In this document: positions 52,601 through 56,049 of the stretch, piece after piece
Position numbering within the stretch: the stretch's first letter is position 1
Layout: each line of letters begins with the position of its first letter
DNA from: Lutraria lutraria
Lineage: Eukaryota > Mollusca > Bivalvia > Venerida > Mactridae
DNA length: 64,000 nucleotides
Direction of reading: 5' to 3'
Assembly: GCA_964023205.1 (NCBI GenBank)
Contig: OZ026844.1
Location: 34,767,326-34,831,325, forward strand
Notes under the pieces: generated by a model
Databases searched by the model: none
What the model was told of the DNA's origin: nothing
Seen by the model: the letters and a program-made list of their open reading frames with translations, nothing else
Position numbers and translations under genes: made by a program

Positions 52601-54080
52601 GGCTCACACTGTCCGCAAATTTGACGCAAGATATTAAATCCTATGTTAAATTGTCCTCCACCTCTGAATTATGTTGGGTAGCTTGGCAGAAGCTTACGGA
52701 TAGAATGTGGTTAGTACTGTTAAATGCCTGACTGAAGTCCAGGAAAGCTGGTTAGGATAACTGCCCACCACGATATGACTGAAATAATATTGAAAATGGC
52801 GTTAACCCCGGTGAAACAAACAAATAGAATGGTAAACATGACATAAGTTCTGGGGTCAGTAAGCGAATCGACCTCCTATGCATGTATATGTATCAACAGT
52901 CAGTCATATTTAAACACCTCTATAATAAAACAGACTGGCCCTTATCCACGACGTTGTGACAAAAAAATGTAAATTTATGGCTAACAAGTTATTTGTTAAT
53001 GTTTTAATTCAGTAAGTATTTTAAAACAACTTTTGACTTATCAAAATTCATACATGAAAGAGTTCTAAAACACATTTCCCAATGGTTATCGAATGTAATT
53101 TTAACTACGATAATATTCATACCGTCTTAACCATACTGTTCTTAGTATATCATACATTCTTGACTAACATAATTACATCAGGTTAAGCACGTCATGAAAA
53201 CCAGAGTGCGTCAATTTATTATATGTTTTTAATTGTATCTGCTTAGCTCTCAACCATTTCAAGTTCATCATAATTGGAAACTGCTATATAATTTACTAAT
53301 AATCAAAGTACTGAAAGGATTCATGGACACTGAACTTTCATAGACTTGCACTGCAACATTGAAAGAAAGAGAACTAGTTTAACAATTACCTGGCGGCTGT
53401 AGAAAAACGCAGTTCATTTTTAACAATTACCTGGCGGCTGTAGAAAAACGCAGTTCTTTTTTAACAATTACCTGGCGGATGTAGAAAAACGCAGTTCTTT
53501 TTTAACAATTACCTGGCGGATGTAGAAAAACGCAGTTCTTTTTTAACAATTACCTGGCGGATGTAGAAAAACGCAGTTCTTTTTTAACAATTACCTGGCG
53601 GCTGTAGAAAAACGCAGTTCTTTTTTAACAATTACCTGACGGCTGTAGAAAAACGCAATTCTTTTTAACAATTATCTGGCGGGTGAAGAAAAACGCAGTT
53701 CTTTTCCTGTCATATACATGTAGTTATACATAGTTCATGAAACATTCTTGAAGTATCCATGATTAGTACAAGAAAAATTCACGATTTCATGCAACCTTTC
53801 GAATGTGTAATGGTACGCATCAAAATTCATGCGCGCCGAGCTAGTGATGGCTATGGAACTCTGAACAATGGTTCAGTTTTTTTAAAAAACACCTCACTAT
53901 AAGGACATGTTTGACTATTTTTCTATACTTCCTCCATGCAAGGTATATTTAGTTCTTGGTTCCAAAGAGTGTTCTTGGGGTCGAAGATTTAATCTATGAT
54001 AATATATTGACTTTGTTTTTGTTATTTCAGCTACATACGGCGGTTTATTCATGTCAGGTGTACAGAAGGTTATTTGGTAA
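10615..54080 (+). CDS. Large secreted multidomain protein, 34 exons, 1862 residues
   Basis: I built this model by joining 34 AG..GT-bounded segments. All intron phases match, the total is 5589 bases (1863 codons including TAA 54078-54080), and no stop interrupts the frame. Domain order: signal peptide (1-23), Cys-rich linker, cadherin-like domain (about 75-200), RQKR cleavage-type site (211-214), about seven beta-rich modules (215-1467), a linker, F5/8 type C domain (about 1545-1707), and a C-terminal domain (1708-1862). No transmembrane helix is obvious after the signal peptide, so I infer an extracellular, matrix- or surface-associated adhesion-like protein. Exon coordinates are given in the entries below. 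I recognise no named orthologue. Domain calls are by eye. The least certain junction is the donor of exon 26. Confidence 0.8.
10985..11268. repeat. Degenerate 12-bp array (ACCTAACATGG)
   Basis: Imperfect repeats of words such as ACCTGGACCTAACATGG, ACGTGGACCTAACC and AACCTGTGCGTGACATGG, with the last forming a perfect local duplication (about 11095-11155). Units vary, so this is an old minisatellite. Confidence 0.75.
12373..12752 (+). mobile_element. piggyBac-type MITE, copy 1 (380 bp)
   Basis: Ends AGCCCCATTAGC and GCTAATGGGACT form 12-bp terminal inverted repeats with one mismatch, with TTAA on both sides (12369-12372, 12753-12756), the signature of piggyBac-type insertion. It contains GTGACGTCACGCGC and ATCTTGGGATAATATTAGC. 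There is no transposase frame. It has the same length as the inverted copy at 14137-14516 and is nearly identical to it. Confidence 0.9.
13200..13435. repeat. Dispersed repeat with CGTCCGTCCGTCTG
   Basis: Carries the CATTCGTCCGTCCGTCTGTTC motif followed by a receding AT-rich tail, a style that also occurs near 48280 and 50610. Boundaries are unclear. The 68-codon frame here is not supported as a gene. Confidence 0.35.
13466..14132. repeat. 39-bp minisatellite, about 17 copies
   Basis: Unit: TGATGTAGAGTTACTCG followed by TTAAG (variants ATAAG and TAAAG), then TAAGATTTTACTCTGTG. A last partial unit resumes after the transposon, at 14517-14545, so the array was split by the element at 14137-14516. 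Confidence 0.95.
14137..14516 (-). mobile_element. piggyBac-type MITE, copy 2, inside the 39-bp array
   Basis: Reverse-complement copy of 12373-12752, also 380 bp. It is flanked by TTAA at 14133-14136 and 14517-14520. The array unit itself contains CGTTAAGTAAG, and sequence on either side joins to such a unit, so the empty site is seen directly in the neighbouring copies. Confidence 0.95.
14546..17189. other. Repeat-poor part of intron 1
   Basis: Nothing coding recognised. Bases about 15180-15345 hold a GAGAGGTTGTGGCTCTAGAG / GAGGTTGTTGTTTAAGAG segment related, in the opposite orientation, to segments near 20370-20530 and 37400-37520. The rest is AT-rich and featureless by eye. Confidence 0.4.
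17190..17309. mobile_element. Decayed right end of TA-MITE
   Basis: Matches the right half of the element at 4551-4748 (CCACGAATTTACGTCCCC, TTTTAGTAAAAACCACGAAA) and ends ACCACAG followed by TA. The left half is not recognisable. Confidence 0.7.
18110..20238 (+). CDS. Exons 2-3: polar and Cys-rich linker
   Basis: Exon 2 is 18110-18167 (NDIDSENINGIKGRKNHS, donor GTAAGT) and exon 3 is 20156-20238 (SGPRFDGSEESDCTCPPCM ending CNET). Together they give residues 24-70. Exon 3 has four Cys in the pattern CxCxxC(x7)C, suggesting a small disulfide-bonded knot before the cadherin-like domain. Phases 1-2 and 2-1 match the neighbours. Confidence 0.7.
18179..18426. mobile_element. MITE with long inverted ends, 11 bp past exon 2
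   Basis: The left arm (CACAGGCAAAAGTTACGGAC, then CTGTGATGGTAAAATTGTAA) pairs with the right arm ending GTCCGTTACTTCTACCTGTG over roughly 80 bp with interruptions. A shared TTAAATGAAAAA / TTTTTCATTTAAGG pair lies further in. Target duplication is unclear, and the superfamily is not assigned. Confidence 0.75.
19795..19885 (-). mobile_element. Possible SINE head (minus strand)
   Basis: The minus strand shows a B-box-like CGGGTTCAATTC and an upstream GTGCGTTGGATTTGTAAACC segment like a tRNA anticodon arm. The body is not defined. Confidence 0.35.
20365..20545. repeat. Interspersed ACAACA/TTGTTG repeat, copy A
   Basis: Contains CAGCAACAACACGATG, TTTACTATTAATTTAACATC and AAGGGGTGTTGCCATGGAGA. 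Related sequence lies at 37395-37535 and, inverted, at 15180-15345 and 55955-56047. Confidence 0.6.
21028..22246 (+). CDS. Exons 4-5: cadherin-like domain and RQKR site
   Basis: Exon 4 is 21028-21232 and exon 5 is 22021-22246 (residues 71-214). The pair reads as a cadherin repeat: FTFVEV strand, CPCEVFEYSITTVEN, then FIMDRSVTGEIRLNR (the common F-I-D-x-x-T-G-x-I pattern), DMYRLEVLSRN (Y-x-L-x-V) and STKLTVVLS closing strand. The usual LDRE calcium motif is degenerate (LNRNRAQDLT). The exon ends SRQKR just before donor GTACGT, a furin-type site, so the domain may be released from the rest. Read-through of this donor would add VRRQAYRRC and stop at 22315. Confidence 0.75.
21299..21351. repeat. 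Perfect 15-bp hairpin in intron 4
   Basis: Arms AGAGTTGTCGTTCTT (21299-21313) and AAGAACGACAACTCT (21337-21351) are exact complements around a 23-base loop. It could be a tiny transposon footprint or a hairpin. Function unknown. Confidence 0.75.
21460..21626. mobile_element. Short pogo/mariner-like MITE (167 bp)
   Basis: CAGTAAAAACTCGAACAG at left and CTTGACAAGGTTTTACTG at right, TA on both sides. The ends resemble those of the Tigger derivative at 42627-43594 (CAGTAAAACTC). Confidence 0.75.
21794..21838. repeat. Near-perfect palindrome
   Basis: CAGAGACGTATTAT and ATAATACGTCTCTG flank a short AC-rich centre. The GTATAGAACA word occurs on both outer sides, resembling a target duplication of a very small fold-back insertion. 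Confidence 0.65.
22711..27131 (+). CDS. Exons 6-9: beta-rich module 1
   Basis: Exons 22711-22969, 23512-23570, 25619-25828 and 27015-27131 (residues 215-429). Exon 6 has the VGERVIHELSITFP strand and CDVQILSVGQDLSP, the signature motif of the array. Exons 7-8 carry AMDFGSVTGGS and NTIVIKYEAFVVENSAPNA, which looks like the D-x-G-x-V...D-x-I-x-I-x-x-x-A-x-V pattern of DUF11/conserved-repeat domains. Exon 9 (ITEEPVINVTMPSALALG) starts the next module's first strands. The DUF11-like assignment is by eye, and only a profile search can settle it. Confidence 0.75.
23008..23343. mobile_element. piggyBac-type MITE, second family (336 bp)
   Basis: AGGCCCATTAGC and GCTAATTGGGCT ends with TTAA on both sides (23004-23007, 23344-23347). 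It shares terminal sequence with the 380-bp family but has a different interior. It lies in intron 6. Confidence 0.85.
23848..23935 (-). mobile_element. tRNA-like SINE head (minus strand)
   Basis: The minus strand reads GGAGTGGATCGATGGTCTAG, an A-box-like region, and about 40 bases on GTGGATTTGAATC, a B-box-like region. The acceptor ends do not pair, so it is a SINE or relic rather than a working tRNA gene. Confidence 0.55.
24312..25405 (-). mobile_element. LINE 3' fragment (reverse transcriptase C-terminus)
   Basis: On the minus strand, about 25405-25147 encodes QITFVCKQIRMKIALMK, then FDYCCTVWG. After a frame change, KRAARILLQRPYNTNSLELF leads into the open frame 25146-24832, with VFKSKNKLFPDYMSNLLT and SYHASLVWNTLPFNLRQ. 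These are typical C-terminal motifs of jockey/CR1-like non-LTR reverse transcriptases. The catalytic palm is missing. An (ATT)n run at about 24320-24345 may be its 3' tail. It is a dead 5'-truncated copy in intron 7. Confidence 0.8.
25829..27014 (+). other. Intron 8
   Basis: No transposon ends, tandem array or extra exon recognised in this 1.2-kb AT-rich intron. Confidence 0.5.
27785..28156. repeat. Tandem duplication, period 186 bp, 2 copies
   Basis: Both copies start CCCCTCCCCG(T/C)TGTTTGAG and include AATTTCAAAATTAATCTCCC, ATATATAAAGTACAATGACTG and a TCGTTCAATATTTGA end. Copy starts are 27785 and 27971. They differ by a few bases and small indels. It lies in intron 9. Confidence 0.9.
29015..30052 (+). 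CDS. Exons 10-11: module 2
   Basis: Exons 29015-29198 and 29853-30052 (residues 430-557). Exon 10 has MCDLKFEETVGDNFKC, a divergent form of the Cys/VG signature, then NAIAEVNLGRLINKG. Exon 11 has NLIALEGIVHLFKDPG and VGQTLSLGLAVEIDTS, the second sheet of the module, ending at a phase-0 donor. Phases 0-1 then 1-0 equal those of exons 12-13 and 17-18. Confidence 0.75.
30587..31787 (+). CDS. Exons 12-13: module 3
   Basis: Exons 30587-30902 and 31588-31787 (residues 558-729). Signature VCHLTVLSVGSGLNCL, then KATIELGHVINLL split across the intron, EIVIQATLMPINHSS, and VGSTASITFGILVASQS. The first exon also holds TIRVPTPTNVG, the P-rich strand before the signature. Confidence 0.75.
31129..31536 (+). 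mobile_element. tRNA-derived SINE in intron 12
   Basis: The head reads GGAGATAGCTCAGTGGTAAC (A box) and GAGGTCCGATTCCC (B box). The body is about 300 bp and the 3' end GGCGCTATATAAATCTGGAA is the GCGCTATATAA-type tail of many invertebrate SINEs. The pol III promoter boxes look intact. Confidence 0.8.
32036..32146. repeat. ACTGTCCACAACT minisatellite
   Basis: About eight units of CCACAACTACTGT, some shortened to CCACAACTAT, ending about 100 bp before exon 14. Confidence 0.9.
32240..33932 (+). CDS. Exons 14-16: module 4
   Basis: Exons 32240-32502, 33058-33169 and 33798-33932 (residues 730-899). Signature ICKVEIESVGQNLPCL, then GAKLTMNSICNVQNVVN, ARFAVYIKVLDRPEL and SSENVAVGLSYSTYSLWV. Exon 14 is 263 bases and ends in a phase-2 split Thr codon, exactly as exon 19 does. 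Confidence 0.75.
33290..33660. repeat. Probable dispersed repeat in intron 15
   Basis: Two similar blocks, CCAAATCCGAGAATTATAGG and CCAAGTCTGCGAACTGCAGG, each followed by CAACTATTTCTCAGGTAATT-like or CAAATTGTTTTCTAGTTATT-like sequence and GGTCGG. This suggests an old tandem repeat inside a dispersed element. The 68-codon frame there is not a gene. Confidence 0.4.
34322..34445 (+). mobile_element. 5'-truncated SINE, CAAA tail
   Basis: GTGAGGAAGTAGGCAGTTGC start and ACTCGAAATAAACAAACAAA end. Same family as 9763-9903. Confidence 0.65.
34934..36536 (+). CDS. Exons 17-18: module 5
   Basis: Exons 34934-35213 and 36328-36536 (residues 900-1062). Signature ICSVQVKRAGDYLPCV, then MISLDFSLGIIQNYG, IELEFIVRAHPQAPQG and FNTKVYFDTSRSS. 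Exon 17 also has YKILIKIPRGETADLAL, the P-turn strand seen in every module. Confidence 0.75.
35584..36034. mobile_element. hAT-type MITE 1 (451 bp)
   Basis: Ends TAGGGCTGTCCCGATA and TATCGGGACAGCCCTA are perfect 16-bp inverted repeats. The 8-bp flanks AAAATAAT at 35576-35583 and 36035-36042 are identical, the target duplication length of hAT transposons. The interior has GTATCG-rich subterminal blocks in both orientations and no transposase. It lies in intron 17. Confidence 0.95.
37009..40225 (+). CDS. Exons 19-21: module 6
   Basis: Exons 37009-37271, 37632-37722 and 40061-40225 (residues 1063-1235). Signature ICEAVILSVGDNLPCI, then AEFDLGHVCSNVLRPGDE, NTVVFEAYVRLVPNG and SISVMASLTVFSTPVIEI. 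The intron between exons 20 and 21 hosts a LINE remnant. Exon sizes and phases mirror exons 14-16. Confidence 0.75.
37395..37535. repeat. Interspersed ACAACA/TTGTTG repeat, copy B
   Basis: Contains AGCAACAACCTCCCTTAAC, AACCTCTCTAGAGCACCAAC, CAACAACAACATTGTTAATC and AAAGGGTGTTGTGATCTAGA. Related to copy A at 20365-20545 in the same orientation. Confidence 0.6.
38470..39950 (+). mobile_element. Degenerate LINE with reverse transcriptase, in intron 20
   Basis: Starts near a frame reading IHIDFKKSFDKISHHELF then a stop, continues with TRQGDACSPVIFSLFINEL and MLADDVAYGAE (the F/YxDD box with Met-Leu-Ala in front), then another stop at 38889. A 300-codon frame (38909-39811) has the C-terminal half: YMGLLLTPTLSW, FDSMVKLILCYGSQIWGY, YLGVKNTT and RECGRLPLCV, typical of non-LTR elements. 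An AAATAAA lies near 39931. The endonuclease and 5' part are missing. It is inactive as it stands, and the clade is not assigned. Confidence 0.85.
41079..44659 (+). CDS. Exons 22-24: module 7, divergent
   Basis: Exons 41079-41274, 43865-44005 and 44485-44659 (residues 1236-1406). The signature is altered to CLTVSVVRVLG then SFGRNVLCVEG across the intron, followed by YVDLGIVTNTG (a clear D-x-G-x-V-T-N) and DDDVIVEFDIQLAD, then IGKKISDYVVIYDHDIQVS. Intron 22 (2.6 kb) holds a hAT-type MITE, a Tigger derivative and a SINE. Confidence 0.75.
41517..41964. mobile_element. hAT-type MITE 2 (448 bp)
   Basis: Ends TAGGGCTGTGG and CCACAGCCCTA are inverted repeats. 8-bp flanks CTCTTTCT (41509-41516) and CTCTCTCT (41965-41972) differ by one base. 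Interior near the ends has GATTCG/CGAATC words. Terminal words are shared with MITE 1 but the bodies differ. Confidence 0.85.
42627..43594 (-). mobile_element. Tigger/pogo-family deletion derivative (968 bp)
   Basis: CAGTAAAACTCACTTATAAC at left and GCTGTAAGTGAGTTTTACTG at right are inverted repeats, with TA on both sides (42625-42626, 43595-43596). Subterminal CACTGTAACCGAGTTTTCA blocks are repeated several times. The minus strand keeps one short coding frame, annotated separately. The DDE transposase domain is absent, so it is nonautonomous. Confidence 0.9.
42860..43087 (-). CDS. CENP-B/psq-type helix-turn-helix remnant of Tigger transposase
   Basis: 75 codons. SRKRKQLTLNTKYEIIKACE and SVAKKFEVAPSTITGILK match the N-terminal CENP-B-N (psq) DNA-binding helix-turn-helix of pogo/Tigger transposases, with the ATG at its expected place. 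After about residue 50 it becomes low-complexity Ser/Lys/Arg-rich and stops. The second HTH and the DDE catalytic domain are missing. It might still bind the element's ends. Expression cannot be judged from sequence. Confidence 0.75.
   Translation of the reverse strand: MEGSPSRKRKQLTLNTKYEIIKACETESKTSVAKKFEVAPSTITGILKMKDMIIQSFHSSTSSPSRKRHFSQYQM
43648..43835 (+). mobile_element. tRNA-Lys-like SINE
   Basis: The head reads GGTGTAGGGGTAGAGC (A box), CGGACTTTTAACCCG (TTT anticodon loop) and GCGGGTTCGAATCC (B box). The acceptor stem does not pair, so it is a SINE head, followed by about 120 bp of body ending just before exon 23. Confidence 0.7.
45012..45215 (+). mobile_element. tRNA-derived SINE in intron 24
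   Basis: GGTGGTAGAGCGGTTACGCG (A box region), GACTACTTAAAAAGG and CGTTCTTCGAACC (B box with one inserted base), followed by a body containing TACGTGATACAAGTCG. Confidence 0.65.
45543..46307 (+). CDS. Exons 25-26: last array segment and linker
   Basis: Exons 45543-45726 and 46076-46307 (residues 1406-1545). Exon 25: VIYLNGTVYHSPNSTAEG, then TSVFIFLPFYQVAPTSLL and GCNVNVDPM. Exon 26: CENFFFSDVLEYVAVVGLNS, then an aromatic, Tyr-rich stretch. This looks like a degenerate eighth first half-module plus a linker. The donor at 46308 (A|GTACGG) is chosen because it gives the phase 1 that exon 27 needs. An alternative GTAGGA at about 46190 would not fit the phase. Confidence 0.6.
46728..48748 (+). CDS. 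Exons 27-29: F5/8 type C (discoidin-like) domain
   Basis: Exons 46728-46850, 47364-47545 and 48568-48748 (residues 1545-1707). The sequence follows the coagulation factor 5/8 C-terminal fold: CDASVGVEDPSVVLDCQFES (cf. C-x3-LGxEdg-I-d-Q-ItaSS), AWVSFIRDGNWAINRYVSVY (W-x-P and W-x-Q-VDLG region), FTSILIKNGVANRDMATDFE, VSYTNDGTSYFG (L-x-YSnDG), and finally GVRLTITN and VGIQFKLFGC. First and last Cys are in the usual disulfide positions. Such domains bind carbohydrates, phospholipids or collagen. The ligand here is unknown. Confidence 0.85.
48235..48490. repeat. Dispersed repeat (GGGGGTATGCC type)
   Basis: Contains TATGCCCCCTTTCGAAGAA, GTGTTGGTCGGTTCGTCC, GAGAACAAGTTGGCC and AGGTCAGTAGGTGAAAAGTC, a composition common to dispersed mollusc-type repeats. 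It lies in intron 28 just before exon 29. Confidence 0.4.
49089..54080 (+). CDS. Exons 30-34: C-terminal domain and stop
   Basis: Exons 49089-49127, 49980-50049, 52022-52077, 52254-52508 and 54031-54080 (residues 1707-1862). Sequence: DACNVLAGAPTPT, DFYTRSFIGLSASEAYFCDR, a basic KKRRGK patch, CFYTVDGGSKWN, VDGRVGSLIGFDPSTYEIYA, then a region ending in VQKVIW and TAA. YTVDGGSKW followed by a GSLIGFDP/EIYAY strand recalls an Asp-box/BNR-like beta hairpin, but this is a weak visual match. No transmembrane or GPI-like tail is seen. AATAAA words occur at 54130 and 54451. Confidence 0.7.
50108..51790. repeat. 1.7-kb fold-back (inverted repeat), arms about 755 bp
   Basis: The left arm (about 50108-50868) and right arm (about 51037-51790) are reverse complements along their length, sharing TAAACATATGAAGAAAATTT, AGCTCAGGGAGAGCTGTTAG, CATTCCATGCA and AACCATATGGT. 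About 170 bases form the spacer, which contains a third, diverged partial copy (GTTAGAGGGTCTCTAGATGG). Arms differ by scattered substitutions and small indels. It lies in intron 31. No transposase is evident. Open frames on both arms mirror each other and are not genes. Confidence 0.9.
52528..52825 (+). mobile_element. tRNA-derived SINE, 20 bp after exon 33
   Basis: The head reads CCGGTTAGCTCAGTGGTTAG (A box) and GTGTGTTCGAACTTC (B box). The body ends GCGTTAACCCCGGTGAAACA. Perfect 11-bp target duplications AGAATGGTAAA lie at 52517-52527 and 52826-52836. Confidence 0.9.
53378..53706. repeat. 41-bp minisatellite, 8 copies
   Basis: Unit: TTTTAACAATTACCTGGCGG, (C/A)TGTAGAAAAACGCAGTTC and more T. 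The last unit is most diverged. It lies in intron 33, about 330 bp before the final exon. Confidence 0.95.
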
Positions 54081-55954
54081 TAGAACCTAGCCTAACTTGA
54101 AACTCTCATCATCGAAAGAAGAATTGACAAATAAAAAATTATATTTTTCCATCTCTTTGGTTAACAATGACATAAAAGTGTTTATTTTATAACGTAATTT
54201 AAAATATTTGTCAATTCCATACACTGTGTTAAGATTGTATACAGACAAATTGTAAACAGACTTGACACTGACATATCTTATATCTGATGATAACAAATTC
54301 TAATATTCATGTATCTTGTTTCGTGGCATTAGAGATTTTGAAACTGTTTTATGTCATACTAATTAGTGGTGTTGTTTAGACTGATAGTATTGTTCAGGCC
54401 CCGCATTTTGACAAAATAGATGGACGAGGTACAGGACTTGATGTAAACAAAATAAAACTTTTTTCTACCATCACAATGAAATTTTTTACTCTTAAATCCG
54501 ATTTATCGTAATTTCGATAAATCGTAAACTCGATGTGTTTGAAAAATGATGTTTTAATCTTCAGTTTGCTTGTTACATTTTTCCTAACAATGACTTTTAG
54601 TAGTCGGCTTGAATTTATTATTTTTCTGATACATGTAGTGTTAAAAGATATTTTCTATGTCCTTTCTTACGAATTTTGGTGATTGTACGAATTTTGGTGA
54701 TTGTCATTTACTACATGTATAACAGTTGATAACGTTTTGTAAATGATAATCTAAGACATTTTATTTTTTAATGGAATTTTCATAATAAGTATACACAAGT
54801 AGATCTATGTACTAATTTTAAAGGCAGCGATTCTTTTTTTTATATCATTCAAAATAGTAATTAGTTATGTTTTGTTTCGTTATGTTTTCAAAATAATCAA
54901 ATAGTGATGTGATTTATTTTTTTAAGATAGGTGTGTGTACGTTCGAATCAATTACTTGATAATGCGTATATTAATAAAGATATAAATGTAGATATGCAAT
55001 TAAGCTACCTAAAGGAATATGCCTTCTTGACAGTTTCTTTATTAAAAAAAACCAAAAATACTGTGTTTTCTGGATTACTTAATTTGTTTGTTAATAAAAG
55101 AAATCTACAAGTCTGTGATACCTTTAAACGGATAGTTGTTCTGTTATCAAAATAATAAAAAAAATATTCAATAAACTTGTGTAGAAAGTATGTGAGTATT
55201 TTGTTTATTTACAAATTCTCTGATTGCCAATATTCCAAACGTGGTTTAATAACGTAAATCTGCAAAAATGACATAAAAGCTGTGCGAGTCAAATATTAAG
55301 GTATTTTTGGGTGTCCAAAATTAGTATATAAAAACGTTTGAAACAATGACAATCCTTTGAGATATTATCCCTAAAGTCTATGGGAGTAGCCAATGTTGCA
55401 GCCAAAGATTGAAGAAAAGGTAAGATCTAATCCAACGCAAACTCACGGTGAAAAGATGCTCAAACACAATAACAATTTAATTAAATAAAGAGTAATACAG
55501 GGCACCGAAAAATATCTTCAGAAATTTATATTTTCTATTTTTCCAAAGGGCAATAACTCTTACAAAAAAATAAAGAAAGTAACTGTAAAGAAATTATGAT
55601 AAGTAGGCAAGACTGTTTTTATAAAATTATCATTTTTAGTTACATTGAACAGATACGTAAAATAAGAACATCATTATGGGTATAATAGTTTAAATGGCAT
55701 GTTAGCTTTTCAGACAGGTAAAACATACATGTACATCGTATATACGTATATACATCGTTGGTTACAAAATAGGAACATGTTATGATTATCGGGTATGTTT
55801 GAATTTAACCTCCACAATTCTTATAGAATAGGACATTTACTATTTTTAGAATAGCCTTAGGATACACTTTTAATAATATTTTACTTTTATGATTTGTTTA
55901 TGTTTACCTCAGTCTTATCGAGTGCAATAGCTCATTACAGTTAGAACATGATAT
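54081..55954. other. 3' flank of the large gene
   Basis: Presumed 3' UTR with AATAAA at 54130 and 54451, then AT-rich sequence. A 74-codon frame at 54931-55155 (LTVSLLKKTKNTVFSGLLNL), followed by several AATAAA-like words, has no recognised motif and is not called as a gene. Confidence 0.45.
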
Positions 55955-56047
55955 ACACTGTATACACAGTGCAAAGTCTCCAAAGCAACATCCTTTGTGA
56001 GCAGCAAAATTATGTTGTTGTTGAGAGGTTGTTGTTCTAGAGAGGTG
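55955..56047 (-). repeat. Interspersed ACAACA/TTGTTG repeat abutting the satellite
   Basis: The minus strand reads CCTCTCTAGAACAACAACC, CTCAACAACAACATAATTTT and AAGGATGTTGCTTTGGAGAC, matching the repeats at 20365-20545 and 37395-37535. Confidence 0.6.
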
Positions 56048-56049
56048 TA

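Noticed and set aside
54931..55155. 74-codon frame downstream of the large gene
   Set aside because: It is followed by AATAAA-like words but has no motif and no exon partner. It is within reach of chance in AT-rich DNA.
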